Source of the DNA: Dermacentor variabilis
Lineage: Eukaryota > Arthropoda > Arachnida > Ixodida > Ixodidae
Assembly: GCF_050947875.1 (NCBI RefSeq)
Contig: NC_134569.1
Coordinates: forward strand, 207,752,127-207,816,126
Length of the DNA stretch: 64,000 bases
Direction of reading: 5' to 3'
Part shown: positions 42,242 to 52,876 of the stretch, piece by piece
How positions within the stretch are numbered: position 1 is the stretch's first letter
How the letters are laid out: the number at the start of each line of letters is the position of its first letter
Notes under the pieces: model-generated
What the model was told of the DNA's origin: nothing
Seen by the model: only the letters and a program-made list of their open reading frames with translations
Database searches by the model: none
Made by a program: the position numbers and the translations under genes

Positions 42242-42400
42242 ATGACCTGCTGCGCGTTTGGATGCAAATATAGCTTTAGCAAAGGCAAGAATATGTTCGC
42301 GATACCTTCCGGTAAGCGCATCGCGTTAAGAAGGAAGACATGGCTTCACCGAATCGGGAGGGAGAACTTCCGACCAACTTCCTCCGCGCGACTATGTGAT
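42242..42400 (+). CDS. THAP zinc-finger first exon of the P-like element
   Basis: The ATG at 42,242 opens 53 codons ending exactly at a GTAAGT donor (42,401). The peptide MTCCAFGCKYSFSKGKNMF is followed by AIPSGK, a Trp in the RKTWLHRIGR stretch, and SARLCD. It has C4-x3-C8 and C52. The expected His of the C2CH set would come from the next exon, as in many THAP genes. No convincing downstream transposase exon was found in 42,401-44,374. THAP domains bind transposon ends or promoters. Confidence 0.65.
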
Positions 42401-43029
42401 GTAAGTTGTGGCTCTCTCAGAATATTGTATGTGCCAGGCTTGCGTATTGTGCTGCGGGCAATAACGTAGTAGATATTGCACAGTTCACTGTGCATGTTGT
42501 CATTTGTACGCACGCTTTAACATGATTATTACGCAACGTCTGCTTTGCTTATATGCGCACTACGTGGTCGTGTTAGTCATATCTGGTGCGCTTAATCGTT
42601 TTGAACGCCAACCGGCTAGAGTTCGCGGGCACGCGAGGTTGCGTGCGATAACGTGATTACAAAATTATTAAGATTCAGCGCAGTCCTTTTGATAAAATTT
42701 CAGTCTCTATCATGAAAGCGCCTCAGGAGAGCAACTCTCTGCCTTTAGTGGTTACTTACTAGCCTTCTTTAGATAGACTAGCTTTGTTTGCCAGATTTGT
42801 TCGTGTTCCTCGTTGGCGGTCGCCTGGTGGATTTGCGATACAGAGGCACCGATGAAAAGCGTGCGTGCTCTCCCGAAACCGTGGTACGCGGTGCGTTCGT
42901 CGTCGAGCGACCGCATCATAAGTAATTGAGACGTATGTGCTAATTCGCGTGAGCTTTAAAGTGTGCGAAGCTTAAGATGCGGCGGTGGAGCACTCGCAAA
43001 GAAAACGTGCGGTCGCCCGCCCGTTCCCT

Positions 43030-43146
43030 GGCTGGTTTAGTCGTCGTTCGTGCTTAGTCGTTAGCTCGTTCGTTCGCACGCTCGTTTAGTCGTTTGCTCT
43101 CTCGTTTAGTTCGCGCGCTCATATAGTCGTTCGCTTGCTCGTCTAT
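43030..43146 (+). repeat. Degenerate TTAGTCGTTCG-type tandem repeat
   Basis: About six variable copies of a 16-22-base motif built on TTTAGTCGTT(C/T)GCTCGTT. It lies inside the P-like element and has no coding potential. Confidence 0.65.
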
Positions 43147-44499
43147 GCCACTATTAGTTTCAACAGTCATTATGCCTAATTGAGACGCGCTTGCTGTAGG
43201 ACTCTTAGGCTGGTGCGTTTATGTACGCAATGAGACAATAAATGGTGCACACGGACTTGTGACTACAAAGGCAAATCTGTAATGCATCTATGTGAAAATA
43301 AACTGTTAACTTGCAACTCGAATGCCGTTTCATATCATTTTAACCTATGGATAAAACATCATTTCACTTGCCGCAATTTCGGCCGCGTCATGGCGGGGGG
43401 ATTCTTTGCGCGATCATGACTTCACTAATAAAGTCATGTCTCGCAAATGTTACTTCGAAGGGAGTGCAACCGTCCTGAATGCATGCACCTCAGTGCAACT
43501 CGGTTCGCGACAAGTACGTCACTTAGTGAACGGACGAACCAACGCACGATGACGTGTTATTCGCTATAAGTCATTAACCTGAAAAAATTACTAAAGGCCA
43601 CGGTGGTCTTGTCTGAGATTGAGTCAAGCATTGTTATCGCGCTCCCGCTTCGCGCACGAATGCTAAAAATTCATTTTATTTTCTTGTGTACGCACAGTCC
43701 CGACTCGATGATCGGCCGCGGTATTTCTGTCGGTGTTGAGACACGAGAAACACAATAGCACCAGCGCCCACCTCTGAGGCTTTGCGCGCGCTTAGATTGG
43801 CAAGCACGCACGTTGGCGGCACTGTAGCTTGTAATACACTTTCGAAGCTCCAGAGCAGTGATCTCCGTCAGCCTTTGTAGGTCATAGCTCATACGCGCCG
43901 CGAATTCACATGGTAAGGGCGGCGCGGATTCTTTAGGCTGAGGGCTTGCTGGGAGCCAAGAGGTTGTCATTCGATGGTAAACGTGTTATTTACAACCATT
44001 CGCAACAAGATCTTGCGACACGCCCTTGACAAATGTTGCGTACCTAATTGTAGGGCACGCGATACATTCGCAGTCGTCAACGCACAGCGTTAACACTCCT
44101 TCAGACACTTTTTTAAGAAATAGTTATCAAAAATTGAAACAAAAGCTGCCGTTACCGAATTTGTACAAGCACCCGACTAGAAATTCTATGCTGTACACGA
44201 AGTTACGCGGAGCTGGAAAGCCAACGTCAACGCCTAAAGAGCACTGCCTTGCTATGCGTGCATTCACTCTGCGAAAGGTCGTCTGCTGCGCTCGAGCATC
44301 GTAGGCGGCGCCATGGTCGAGGAGGGAGCGTCAAAGAGAGGAGAAACAAGGAGGAGTGAAGGCGGAGGAGGAGAGTGGCACTACTTTACGAAGTTTCAGG
44401 GGTTTTAGAGAGGGTTGCCCAGGAAGCTCCTCTCGACGTCCCAACAAGTCCTGGGAGGCTACCGATTCCCCGACGGAATCAGAGACGACTGCTGACTGT

Positions 44500-44930
44500 G
44501 TAGACTAGGAAGTGATAGAGCCAGACGAACTACTTAGCTGATGCTTATTACTATGAAAGGACGATGTCACGACAGACGAGTCATCGGAATGACTATCCAG
44601 GTTTGGATATGAGTACAAAAAAATCTCTATCACTTGTACACAATGTACTATCTGCTGCATCTTTTATCAATAGGGTTAACTTAGACACATGCCACGTCTT
44701 CCCATCACTGAGTACAAAAGTAGATGGTCCTATCTGGGTTTAACTGTACGAGGTTTACTGTACTTAAAAAATCCTTTCCTGTTAAATCTTACTTTGACGG
44801 TGTCTCCCACCTTGACACGAGTTGCCTGAGCACCTCTACGTTTGTCTACACACTGCTTAGTTTGCCACTGTTTCTGCAAGACCCTGTCTTGAACTTGAGG
44901 CACAAGACTGTCCTGTTCCCGTAGATCTAC
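44500..44930 (-). pseudogene. Gypsy-2 pol remnant: integrase C-terminal region
   Basis: Minus strand. LREQDSLVPQVQDRVLQKQ and RVKVGDTVKVRFNRKGFFKY are followed, after a stop/frame change, by GPSTFVLSDGKTWHVSKL, the GPF/Y-like C-terminal module of Gypsy integrases. No catalytic DDE is present, because the upstream integrase is deleted. Confidence 0.7.
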
Positions 44931-45993
44931 AGAGCCGCATGGTTCCATCCTTCTTGCGCAGCACCACGAGTGGAGACACCCACTCAGAAGCCTCGACGCG
45001 CTCGATGACGTCGCAGTCCTCGAGACGTCGCAATTCATGTGTGACCTGGTCACGGAGAGCCAGAGGTAGTGGGCGCAACTTTGAAGATACTGGTTTCGCA
45101 TCTTGCTGCCGATGAATTCGTTGCACAAAGTTGTTGACGAGACCCAACTAGTCACTGAAGAGGTGATCAAAACCCGGAGGCACACCTGTGGGGCTCTGTA
45201 CTGAAGGAAGCGATGGTAGACATGTCAGCGACGTGCCGTCGATCTGTATGCCCAAGTGTTGGATGGCGTCTAAACCCAGCAGTGATGTTCCTGTAGTCGT
45301 TACGTGGAACGTGACGGAGCATGACATTTCGAAAAACTGGACAGTGGCTTGAAACAGGCCTTGAATGTCGATGCGTTGCTCGAAGAAATTTCTAAAGTCC
45401 ACTGTTGTTTGTGACAGCCTGTGCTGTCGACCAAAGTGATTTCTAAAATCTTCGGCTGTCATGAATGACACAGACGCTCCCGTATCCACCAGCAGTCGCA
45501 TGGAGACGCCGTTAACTACGACCTGAACTTCCAAATCTTTTTTAGTTTCAAAAGCGTTTACCGTCAAAACAGACGCGGACGGCTGCCCTGCGGCAGTTGA
45601 AGACAGCGTCTCTGCGGAAGAGACGTGTTGCGCTACTGTTCGGGTCTTTCGACATACCGAAGCGAAATGGCCCAACGTGTGGCAGGCGTTGCATCGCCGA
45701 TTTCTTGCTGGACAATTCCTGTAAGACGCGATATGGTTCCTGCTGCCACACCGATCGCATGCACCACGGTTCCCGGAGAAGCCATGTGCGAAATGTCGAC
45801 CATCTTGGCGGTTTCTCGGAAGAAGTCGACCCTCTTGGCGGCTTCTCGGAAGAAGTAGGTCATCTTGGCGGCTTCTCGGAAGAAGTCGGCCATCTTGGCA
45901 GCTTCCCGGAAGAAGTCTGTCATCTTGGCCCGTCGACGGAACGCAAAGTTGCGATGCCTCAATTCTTCGTACATTTTCGGAGCCGAACGCGCG
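44931..45993 (-). pseudogene. Gypsy-2 gag end, nucleocapsid, protease and start of RT
   Basis: One continuous minus-strand frame from 45,993. A repeated linker is followed by two knuckles near 45,675-45,780 (CDRCGSRNHIASYRNC and CNACHTLGHFASVC), protease with LLVDTGASVSFMT, and after a UAG at 45,148-45,150 the N-terminus of RT (RLEDCDVIERVEASEWVSPL, then RKKDGTMRLC). It stops at the deletion near 44,930. The knuckle frame is in phase with the gag half at 51,728-52,288 once LINE-J and one TSD copy are removed. Confidence 0.82.
45801..45930 (-). repeat. 30-bp minisatellite inside Gypsy-2 gag, 4.3 copies
   Basis: Units begin at 45,801, 45,831, 45,861, 45,891 and (partial) 45,921 with plus-strand core ATCTTGGCGGCTTCTCGGAA. 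The unit is a multiple of three, so it adds a ten-residue repeat (DGRLLPRSRQ-like) without breaking the gag frame. Confidence 0.88.
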
Positions 45994-46003
45994 GTTCGCT
46001 CGA

Positions 46004-46102
46004 CTGACTGACTGAAAAACTTTATTGTTTGAAGTATTTACAGGGAGCGTGTGGAGCAGTCCTTAAGGGGCCGTTCCTTATAGAAACTAGGTGGGCACCT
46101 CA
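46004..46102 (-). terminator. LINE-J 3' UTR with polyadenylation signal and CAGT tail
   Basis: On the element strand CAAACAATAAAGTTTTT precedes CAGTCAGTCAGTC at the 3' terminus. AATAAA followed by a tetranucleotide run, not poly(A), is a LINE-type end. Confidence 0.7.
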
Positions 46103-49100
46103 TTACAGGAACCCATTGGCTGTAGCCGCGGCTCGTGCACGGCCGACCAGGGCCTTCTGGCTCGCCAGGTCGGAGCAGCCGAGCAGGGCCGCCTCCCAGT
46201 CCTCCCGGGTAGGGTTGGGTATAGGGGGAAGGTGAGGGGTTGATTGGCATGCCCACACCATGTGGAAAATGTCCGAAGATTTTTCCTCACAGTGCGGGCA
46301 CTTCCCTGTGCACGCAGGGTCGAAATGTTTTTGGATTGCCGGGCACAACAGTGTTTTAGTATAGAGGCGGGGGAGTAAACGCTCATCCGCCTTCGTGAGG
46401 CCCTTACAGGGCTTAGGAAAGATTGCATGGCCATATTGGTAGTGTTGGGTGATTTCCTTGAAGGTAAATACCGGATTGGGGTCGGAGTCCGCAGCGACGG
46501 GAGGCGAAGGCGATGCCCGGAGAGTGAGCGCGCGGGCAGCGGCGTCGGCCGCTTCGTTGCCCTCGAGACCCTCGTGCGCGGGAGTCCATACTATCGTGCG
46601 GGGCGCGGGGACCCCGAGATAATTGCTGCCTTGAAGTAAGCGGTACGCCAAATAGGGAATAAAGCCCCTTTCAATGTTCCTGCAGGCCTCTCGTGAGTCG
46701 CTAATAATGACCCGCGAGTCCTGATCTGCGGCGGCGAGCGCGATGGCCACCTCTTCCGCATGTGTTATGTCTTGTGCTTTGAACGTAAGGCCGTTCACCG
46801 CGGTGTTTTGGTGGACGACTGCGGCCGTAAACCAACCCCCATGGTGTGGGCCGGAGGCGTCCACGTAGAATACTCCGTGCTTGTTTCCATAGTGACGTGC
46901 CAACGCTTCCGCGCGCGCGAGGCGCCGGCCACTATGGTCGTCTCGTGTCATGTTGGCCGGAAGAGGGCGCACGTGCAGGGCGTATCTCCAGATTTCCGGG
47001 ATGCGCACGCGCTCCTCCGTCAGTGTTGGATGGTGGATGTGTAGTCGGGCAAGAAGGCGGCGACCCGACGGCGTCTTTGAGAGTCTTGTGTAGTGGTTTG
47101 TCAAGTGTGCTTCTCGGAGTTCCGCGAAGGTGTTGACCATTCCCAGGCCGAGGAGGCGCTGGTTGGATGTGTTGATCGGGAGGTCGAGAATACGCTTGTA
47201 AATTTTACGGAGAATCACCTCGAGGGCGTTCTCGTCACACCTGCGAAGGTGGAGGTAAGGAGTCGAGTACAACACTCGACTGGTTACGAATGCATGCGCC
47301 AGCCGCAAAGCGTCTTTGCACCGTAACCCCCCGCGTTTATTGGAAACCCGGCGAACCATGCGGCCCACCTGGTCCCCCACCTTGCGCAGTTTGGCCAGTG
47401 TTGTGTCGACTCGGCGGTGTTTATGAATAAAGAGACCCAGTACTCTGATCTGATCGTATTCTGTGATGGGTCCATTTGGTAGGGACAGTTTGATTTTGGT
47501 AGTGCACTTCGGCGAGGGGCGAATGTGCACAAATTGCGATTTGGCCGGGGAGCATTGAAGGCCGCAGCGGCGGGCGTAGGCATCCACGATCTCCGCCGCT
47601 TGCTGCAGGTTGGCTTCAATGTCTCCTACCGATCCATGTTTAGCCCAGATGGTGATGTCGTCGGCATACAGCGCGTGCTGTATGCCTTCTACATTCTCCA
47701 GCTGAGCCGGAAGTTTCAGCATTGCCAAATTGAATAGTAGGGGTGAGAGGACCGCGCCCTGCGGGGTACCTCTGGTGCCTAATTGGTAGGGGCCGTGTTC
47801 TTCATCTCGTATCCGGATGTACGATTGCCGGTCGGAGAGAAATTGTTTAACGTACTGAAACGTGTTGTGTCCACAGTTGGTTTGGGAGAGGTGTGTCAGA
47901 ATTATGTCGTGTGTGACATTGTCGAAAGCCCCCTTCAAATCGAGGGCGAGTACTGCCTTGTCATTGAGGGGGTATTCGACGGGATTTAGAATTTCGCGGT
48001 CTAGTTGAAGCAGAACATCTTGCGCGGACCGGTGCGGGCGGAACCCGAACATGGTGTCTGCGAAAACGTTTTGGTTTTCCAGATACTCGGACAGCCTATC
48101 TCGCACCATAGTCTATATCAGCTTTCCCGCACAAGACGTGAGGGAGATTGGGCGGAGGTTGTCCGTGGTTATGGCTTTGCCGGCTTTCGGAATGAAAGTG
48201 ACCAGGGCGGTCTTCCATTCGATTGGGAGGATTGCCTCACCGAGCCAGATTGAGTTTATGTATGCGAGGAGCGCCTCGTAGGCCGGGTCGGGAAGGTTGG
48301 CAAGTAGTTTCACTGTTATTTTGTCTCTTCCCGGCGCCGTTCCTCGCTTCATTTTAGTGAGGGCCGCCTTCAGGTCGTGGAGCTGGAACGGTTGGTCCAG
48401 CTCCGCGTTCTCGGAACCTGCATACGAGTACGCTGGCCCTCGGGGGTCCTGCTGTATACAAAGGTATTGATCGCGTAGTTTGCATGCTAATTTTGAGATG
48501 TCTCCGTCGAAGCTATGGATAGCCCGTTGGAGATGTTTTTGTGTCTCGGCTCTGGTTTGAGTCGGATCGATCAAGGCGCGAAAGAGACGCCAGATGCTCC
48601 GGCTAGACATTTGTCTAGCGGCCGTGTTGCATCGGTCCACCCAATTCGAGTCGGCGAGCTGGGCCGCGTACTCTGCCGCCCGTTGGGTGAGCTCGGCGAT
48701 GCGAATTTTGAGCCTCCGATTGTGTTTTTGGCGGCGCCACCTACGGACGAGGCTGTGCCGCGCCTCCCATAGGTGCAGGAGGTGGTTGTCGACCTCCGGC
48801 GTGGCCTCCGATAGTTGAACTTGAGTTTCCGCCGAACGAAGGTGCGCAACCAATTCTTGCGACCACGCGTGGTAACCTTGTTCGTGGATAGGGGCCGAAT
48901 TAGTGTAGTTTTGCCGGAACTTGGTCCAGTCGGGTAGGCGGGCTTGGGCGTGGGATCTTGCCAATGGTTTGCTTCTGACAGTTGTGTTGAGTATGCAGTG
49001 GTCACTGCCGAGGGTTTCCTCGGTGTTGGCCCATTCTGCGTGTCTAATGTTTTTGGTGAAGGTAAGGTCCGGACACGTGTCCCGAGTCACGGAGTTACCC

Positions 49101-49771
49101 ACCCGCGTTGGATGTGCAGGGTCGGTGTGAAGAGTCAGGCCCAGCGTGGACGCAAGTTCCGCTAGCTTGCGCCCGCGCTTTTCTTCACGCATGTACCCCC
49201 AGAGTGTGCTGTGAGCGTTGAAATCGCCCACGATCACCAGGGGGTCCCTGCCCGCAGCCGTCAGGCAGCGACTGAAGAGGGCTGCGAAAGTTACATTTTT
49301 GAGCTTGGGAGAACAATAGATTTTGAGTATATGTAATGGTGCGTTTTGTTTCTTAAGCGGAAGAAGGGTGACCATCACATAGGAATAATCAGTATTAAGT
49401 TCCAAATCAACCTGGTTGGCTGTGTAATTTTTGTGCACGCAGGTACAGGAAGAGGGGTCCTGCTGGAACGTGGTATAATTTGTAAGGGTGGCGCCGCTCC
49501 CTGGCTCCTGGAGGGCAACCACCGCGGGGAGTGAAGCGAATGTTGACAGGAAAAGCCGGAGGTCCGCCCGCTTGGCGCGGGAGCGGAATGCCCGGAAGTT
49601 CCATTGGGTAATTTGGATGGGGGTGGCCGAATTGGTACGGAGAGAACGCTTAATTGGAGGGCTGTCCGCCATGGTCATTGAAGGGAAAGACCGATTGAAG
49701 GGACGCTGCTCCGGAGCCAGCACTCGCGGGGAGGGGAGCATCCTCCAGTCCGGAGAGCGAGCAGCTGTCAT
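46103..49771 (-). pseudogene. LINE-J ORF2: APE endonuclease, RT, RNase H, one UAG
   Basis: Replication enzyme of LINE-J, about 1,220 codons in one frame. Endonuclease: QITQWNFRAFRSR, LQEPG, VGDFNAHSTLWG and GSDHCIL. RT: GTAPGRDKITVK, RPISLTSC, LDLKGAFDNV, GTPQGAVLSP and YADD at 47,657-47,668. RNase H: FYVDASGPHHGG, VIISDSREAC and WTPAHEGLEGNEAADAA. The C-terminal zinc motif is CPHCEEKSSDIFHMVWAC. The only break is a UAG at 48,113-48,115 within RT, just after SLTSCAGKLI. The true start may be an internal ATG (MTMADSPP at about 49,678). Confidence 0.9.
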
Positions 49772-49788
49772 TGTCTTCTACTTCAATT

Positions 49789-51455
49789 TCAATGGTGCGT
49801 CGCGACGTTTTCGGACAGCGGCCAGACACGTCTAAGACCGCCGGTTCGTCGGACGCCACGCGAGGATTGAGCGATGTGCTGTGCGACGATTGTCGGTATG
49901 CTTTCAGTTATTTTGGCGATGGCGGAGGTGATTGCCGCGGAAATTTGACTTTCTAGGGTGTTGAAACGGGCATCTATGCGGGCCTCTAGACGGGCCTCAA
50001 GTGCAGCTTCCACGCTCAGTGCTGCATTCGGTGCCGCGGGCTCATTCTCCATAGCCTCAGTTGCGGGGGTAGAGGGGGGAGTAGTAGGCTGTTTTGACTG
50101 GGATTCCAGGAGCGTAATTTTTTTTAGCAGCATCTCAATTTGGCCCTCGAGAGTTGCAATCTTGGCTTGCTCGGCACTGCGTGCCGCAGGGGGGGAGGAG
50201 GTAGGGGAAGAGGAGGCAGCCCTGCCCGTACCGCTCACCTGCGTTCCGTGTTTCACGGCGTTGGCCCAGGCCCTGGCCTCGCCTCGTGGTGGCGACGTCG
50301 ACAGTTTTCCAGTGTCACCGTGTGGTGGCGGCTGCGTCGGCGGTCGCTTGCCGGCTCCTCCGGTAGAGCTTCTCGGTGCCGGCTTCGCGGTGTTGCTGTC
50401 CCGGCTCGGTGACTCACCGGGGAGGCCAAGATGGCGGCTCTTGTTCTTGGCCGCCATTTTCCTCTTTGTCCCGCCCTTCGGGGCGGCCATCTTGTGTGTG
50501 CGGAATTTTGCCGCACACTCACGTGAGTTTGTGGCGTGTCCGCCGCCACAAACAGAGCACCGCGGAACACACTCGTATGGGGCCCGCACCCCCTCCACAA
50601 GCGGGGCTTGTTGCCCGCAGAGCCCGCACGTGTTCTGCTGCGTGTTGGGACAAGCATCCGCTCGGTGGCCGACAGGCCGCAGGCCGGGATTGTCCGGTAG
50701 TAGGTTTGCACTGGGATGAGCATGTTCTCATAGTGCACAAAACGCAGTTTCTCCCTCCCGGCGAAGGTTACCCGAGCTTTGTTAGAGGAGCCGAATTTCC
50801 TCACCTCGACAATGGTGCCTGCTCTCCATTGCACCTGCTCTCGAAGCAATTCAGTGGTGTCAGAGTTGCTGACGGCGATGACGCCGTGGCAGATATCGCC
50901 TCCGTCTTGCCTAAGGTATCCGTGGAGCGGAATCGGCCCACGGTCGGTGTTGATTGAGAAGTCCCCGAGGAGCCGATCTGCCGCTGCCGGGTTCGGGGTG
51001 TGGATCAATATCAGGTTTTGTTCACGGGACGGCAGAACCGTAACAGACCTTGCCACCTCAGGCCCGAGGTAGGCCGTAATGGCGGCACCGTAGCGGTTCT
51101 CCGAGAAGGCTTGATGCAGCGACACATGTTCGCGTGGCTTGAGCACGACCACGAAGTCATCAGGGCCCGGTTTTGGAAATGGCCGAGGCTTCCATTTGGT
51201 AAGGGCCTTGCGTTTGCTTCCCGCAGCGCGCGAAGCGGGAGGCTGCGTCTTGCCGGCCGGTGTGCCGGAGGCTGAAGCGGCGATGGACGCCGCCGTCTTG
51301 GCTTGAACGAGCGAGCGACGCGCGACCGCTTCATTGAGAGATTGGTGCCGAAATGTCGGAATAGGAGCGGAGTTTTGATCTTCTGATGTTGAAACCGTCG
51401 TGCAGGCCATGGCGTCGGGATCGTAACCCCTCAGGAATGACGCGGCAGCCGCCAT
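49789..51455 (-). pseudogene. LINE-J ORF1: gag-like protein with zinc knuckles, one frameshift
   Basis: The ATG at 51,455 opens MAAAASFLRGYDPDAMAC. An Ala/Lys-rich N-terminus is followed by a folded RNA-binding region (FVVVLKPREHVSLHQAF ... KARVTFAGREKLRFVHYENM) to about 50,690. A frameshift there moves the knuckle region (CGLCGQQAPLVEG ... CSVCGGGHATNSREC) into the frame 49,789-50,598, ending in a long helical C-terminus that could form a coiled coil. It ends 18 bp before the ORF2 frame starts. Confidence 0.85.
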
Positions 51456-51727
51456 TTAACTCGGGAGGCCGGTTCCACGCCGCCGGGAGTCGGCGTCGCC
51501 GTGTGACCTAACGGCGTCGCCCACGTAGGCGGGTGTAATTCGGTCGTAAAATCTTCAAAAGTGGTCCCACCTGGTGAACATTAGTATCCACGTGGTCCAG
51601 ACGGTTTGCTGCGTCGATTGACGTCGGTCTTGCTGGGGTGCAGAGGATTGAGCCGTGACTCCAGCCAAAAATCGACGGAGCCGACACACCACACGTCTTA
51701 CGCCGTCGCGCGCAAGCAGCGTCCACC

Positions 51728-52288
51728 GTTCGCTCGATGCAAGGCTTCTAAAGAGCGCCCAATTTCTTCTGCCTTGTCTAGGGACAGGGTTCCGCCATGA
51801 GCTAATAACTTTTCGCGAACGCTGACGTTCGCTACCCCATGTATTATTTGGTCTCGGACGCGCTCATTGTAGGTTGTGCCGAAGTTGCACTGTACCGCCT
51901 TCTCCTTCAATGCGGTCACGAATTCCAAGAATACTTCTCCCTCGAACTGCCTTCGACTGGTGAATTCGTGCCTCTCCGCCTGAACATTTGTTGACGCGGC
52001 GAAGAGCCGGTCAAGCCGCTGCAAGAGTTTCTAGAACTCTGACGCTGGCGGGACCGTATCGCTTGCCGTTGACGCTGCGCCGGTTGACTGCCTTGCTGCT
52101 TCGCTTGACGGTGACGTTGCGCCGGTTAACTGCCTTGCTGGTTCCTGCTCCTCGTCTGCAAAGTACTTTCGTTGTCCGTCACGCCCGAGAGCGCTGACGA
52201 GCGCGGACGCTCGTCGCGCGTCCGTCCAGTCGCCACCGCCGGCCGCTTCGAGGTGGGCTTGAAAAATTTTTTTTCCCATCCATGCCAT
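51728..52288 (-). pseudogene. gag: Gypsy-2 gag N-terminal half with one UAG
   Basis: Minus strand. The ATG at 52,288 gives MAWMGKKIFQAHLEAAGG, then DARRASALVSALGRDGQRKYF, typical of Gypsy gag. A UAG at 52,031-52,033 interrupts; the same frame goes on with RQFEGEVFLEFVTALKEKAVQCNFG and REKLLAHGGTLSLDKAEEIG. It is cut by LINE-J and continues in phase at 45,993. A Gln/Ala-rich linker at 52,068-52,146 contains an imperfect direct repeat. Confidence 0.82.
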
Positions 52289-52591
52289 GGAATTAACGGT
52301 GGCCCGGACAATTCAAGAAAAAACGGGAAGGTTCGCCGTAAAAGACGCCATGCCAGGTAGCGTTCAGGAGACAGTACAGGAGACAAGCCGGAGCTCGCAG
52401 CAGGAATGGGGCAAGGAAGAACAATGGGGTCGGGCAGGCCTAGGCTCGGAAGCCTCGCGACGCCAAGTGCGTCGGCGGCGTTTGCGTGCCGTTCGGACAC
52501 AGGAAGGGACGCTTCACTTACGAAGCTCGTTAGTTTCCCGGGTCTTAGGTCGGAACCGCGGCGGGAGTCCAACCCTCGTCGCCATAAGATG
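52289..52591 (-). other. Gypsy-2 leader and primer-binding region
   Basis: Between the 5' LTR and gag ATG. Just inside the LTR the element strand reads TGGCGACGAGGGTTGG, close to the TGGCGACGAGGATGG of Gypsy-1, so this is the probable primer-binding site. No other feature seen. Confidence 0.6.
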
Positions 52592-52876
52592 TGTCGGCAG
52601 CGGCAGGTAAGCGGGGGCCCGCGCCCAGCGAACGCGCGGCGAGCGCCCGACGCAGAGAGGGAGACGCGGAGCTAACTGCTCCTGATGAAAACCGGACAAG
52701 GACTGAGCCGGCTCGCGGCCGTTTATTACAAAAAAAGACTCCACTCGCCAGATGGCACCTCCTGATTGGTCCAAGCTCGTCACATGACAGAAGGGAGTGC
52801 GCCATCTACCTGGACTACTACAAAACATAAATGTATGATAACACGGAGATCTCGCAGGGGGCGACACTCTACCACA
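52592..52876 (-). repeat. Gypsy-2 5' LTR
   Basis: 285 bp; same structure as 41,201-41,484. Followed on the right by TCAAT and the interrupted transposase exon. Confidence 0.9.

Larger units (their letters stand above)
41951..44407 (+). mobile_element. P-like DNA element (THAP exon, 33-bp TIRs, 8-bp TSD)
   Basis: Bounded by inverted repeats at 41,951-41,983 and 44,375-44,407 that share AACTTCGTAAAGTAGTGCCAC exactly and about 30 of 33 positions overall. The 8-bp direct repeat GAGAGGGT lies at 41,943-41,950 and 44,408-44,415. An 8-bp TSD and a THAP domain are features of the P superfamily; the assignment is inferred. At 2.46 kb only one THAP exon is recognisable, so it is a non-autonomous or decayed copy. 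It lies between the pol end and the 3' LTR of Gypsy-2. Confidence 0.78.
46004..51727 (-). mobile_element. LINE-J: RNase H-bearing non-LTR retrotransposon inside Gypsy-2 gag
   Basis: A 5.7-kb minus-strand element flanked by the exact 10-bp duplication GTTCGCTCGA (45,994-46,003 and 51,728-51,737). It has a 5' UTR (51,456-51,727), ORF1 (51,455-49,789), ORF2 (49,771-46,103) and a short 3' UTR with AATAAA (46,021-46,026, minus) ending in a CAGT tetranucleotide run. It differs from family 1 and LINE-F in sequence and tail. Only one frameshift in ORF1 and one UAG in ORF2 were noticed. Confidence 0.9.
41201..52876 (-). mobile_element. Gypsy-2 LTR retrotransposon carrying two nested insertions
   Basis: Minus-strand LTR element bounded by LTRs at 41,201-41,484 (3') and 52,592-52,876 (5') and by the TCAAT duplication. 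Internal gag (52,288 to 45,676), protease, the start of RT and the C-terminus of integrase are in order, but most of RT, RNase H and the integrase core are deleted near 44,930. LINE-J (46,004-51,727) and a THAP-bearing element (41,951-44,407) were inserted later. Without them the element is about 3.5 kb. It disrupts the HARBI1-like transposase. Confidence 0.9.

Noticed and set aside
44026..44304. Second THAP-like start (CCVPNC) in the P-like element
   Set aside because: Only the first Cys pair is suggestive; the frame hits a stop soon and no Trp/Pro or C-x2-H follows.
41485..44500. Possible env gene between Gypsy-2 pol and 3' LTR
   Set aside because: Most of the interval is the separately bounded P-like element; no signal peptide, transmembrane segment or envelope motif is present.
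49958..50719. 253-aa plus-strand ORF
   Set aside because: Antisense of LINE-J ORF1; Gly/Val/Ser-rich composition reflects the complementary coding strand.
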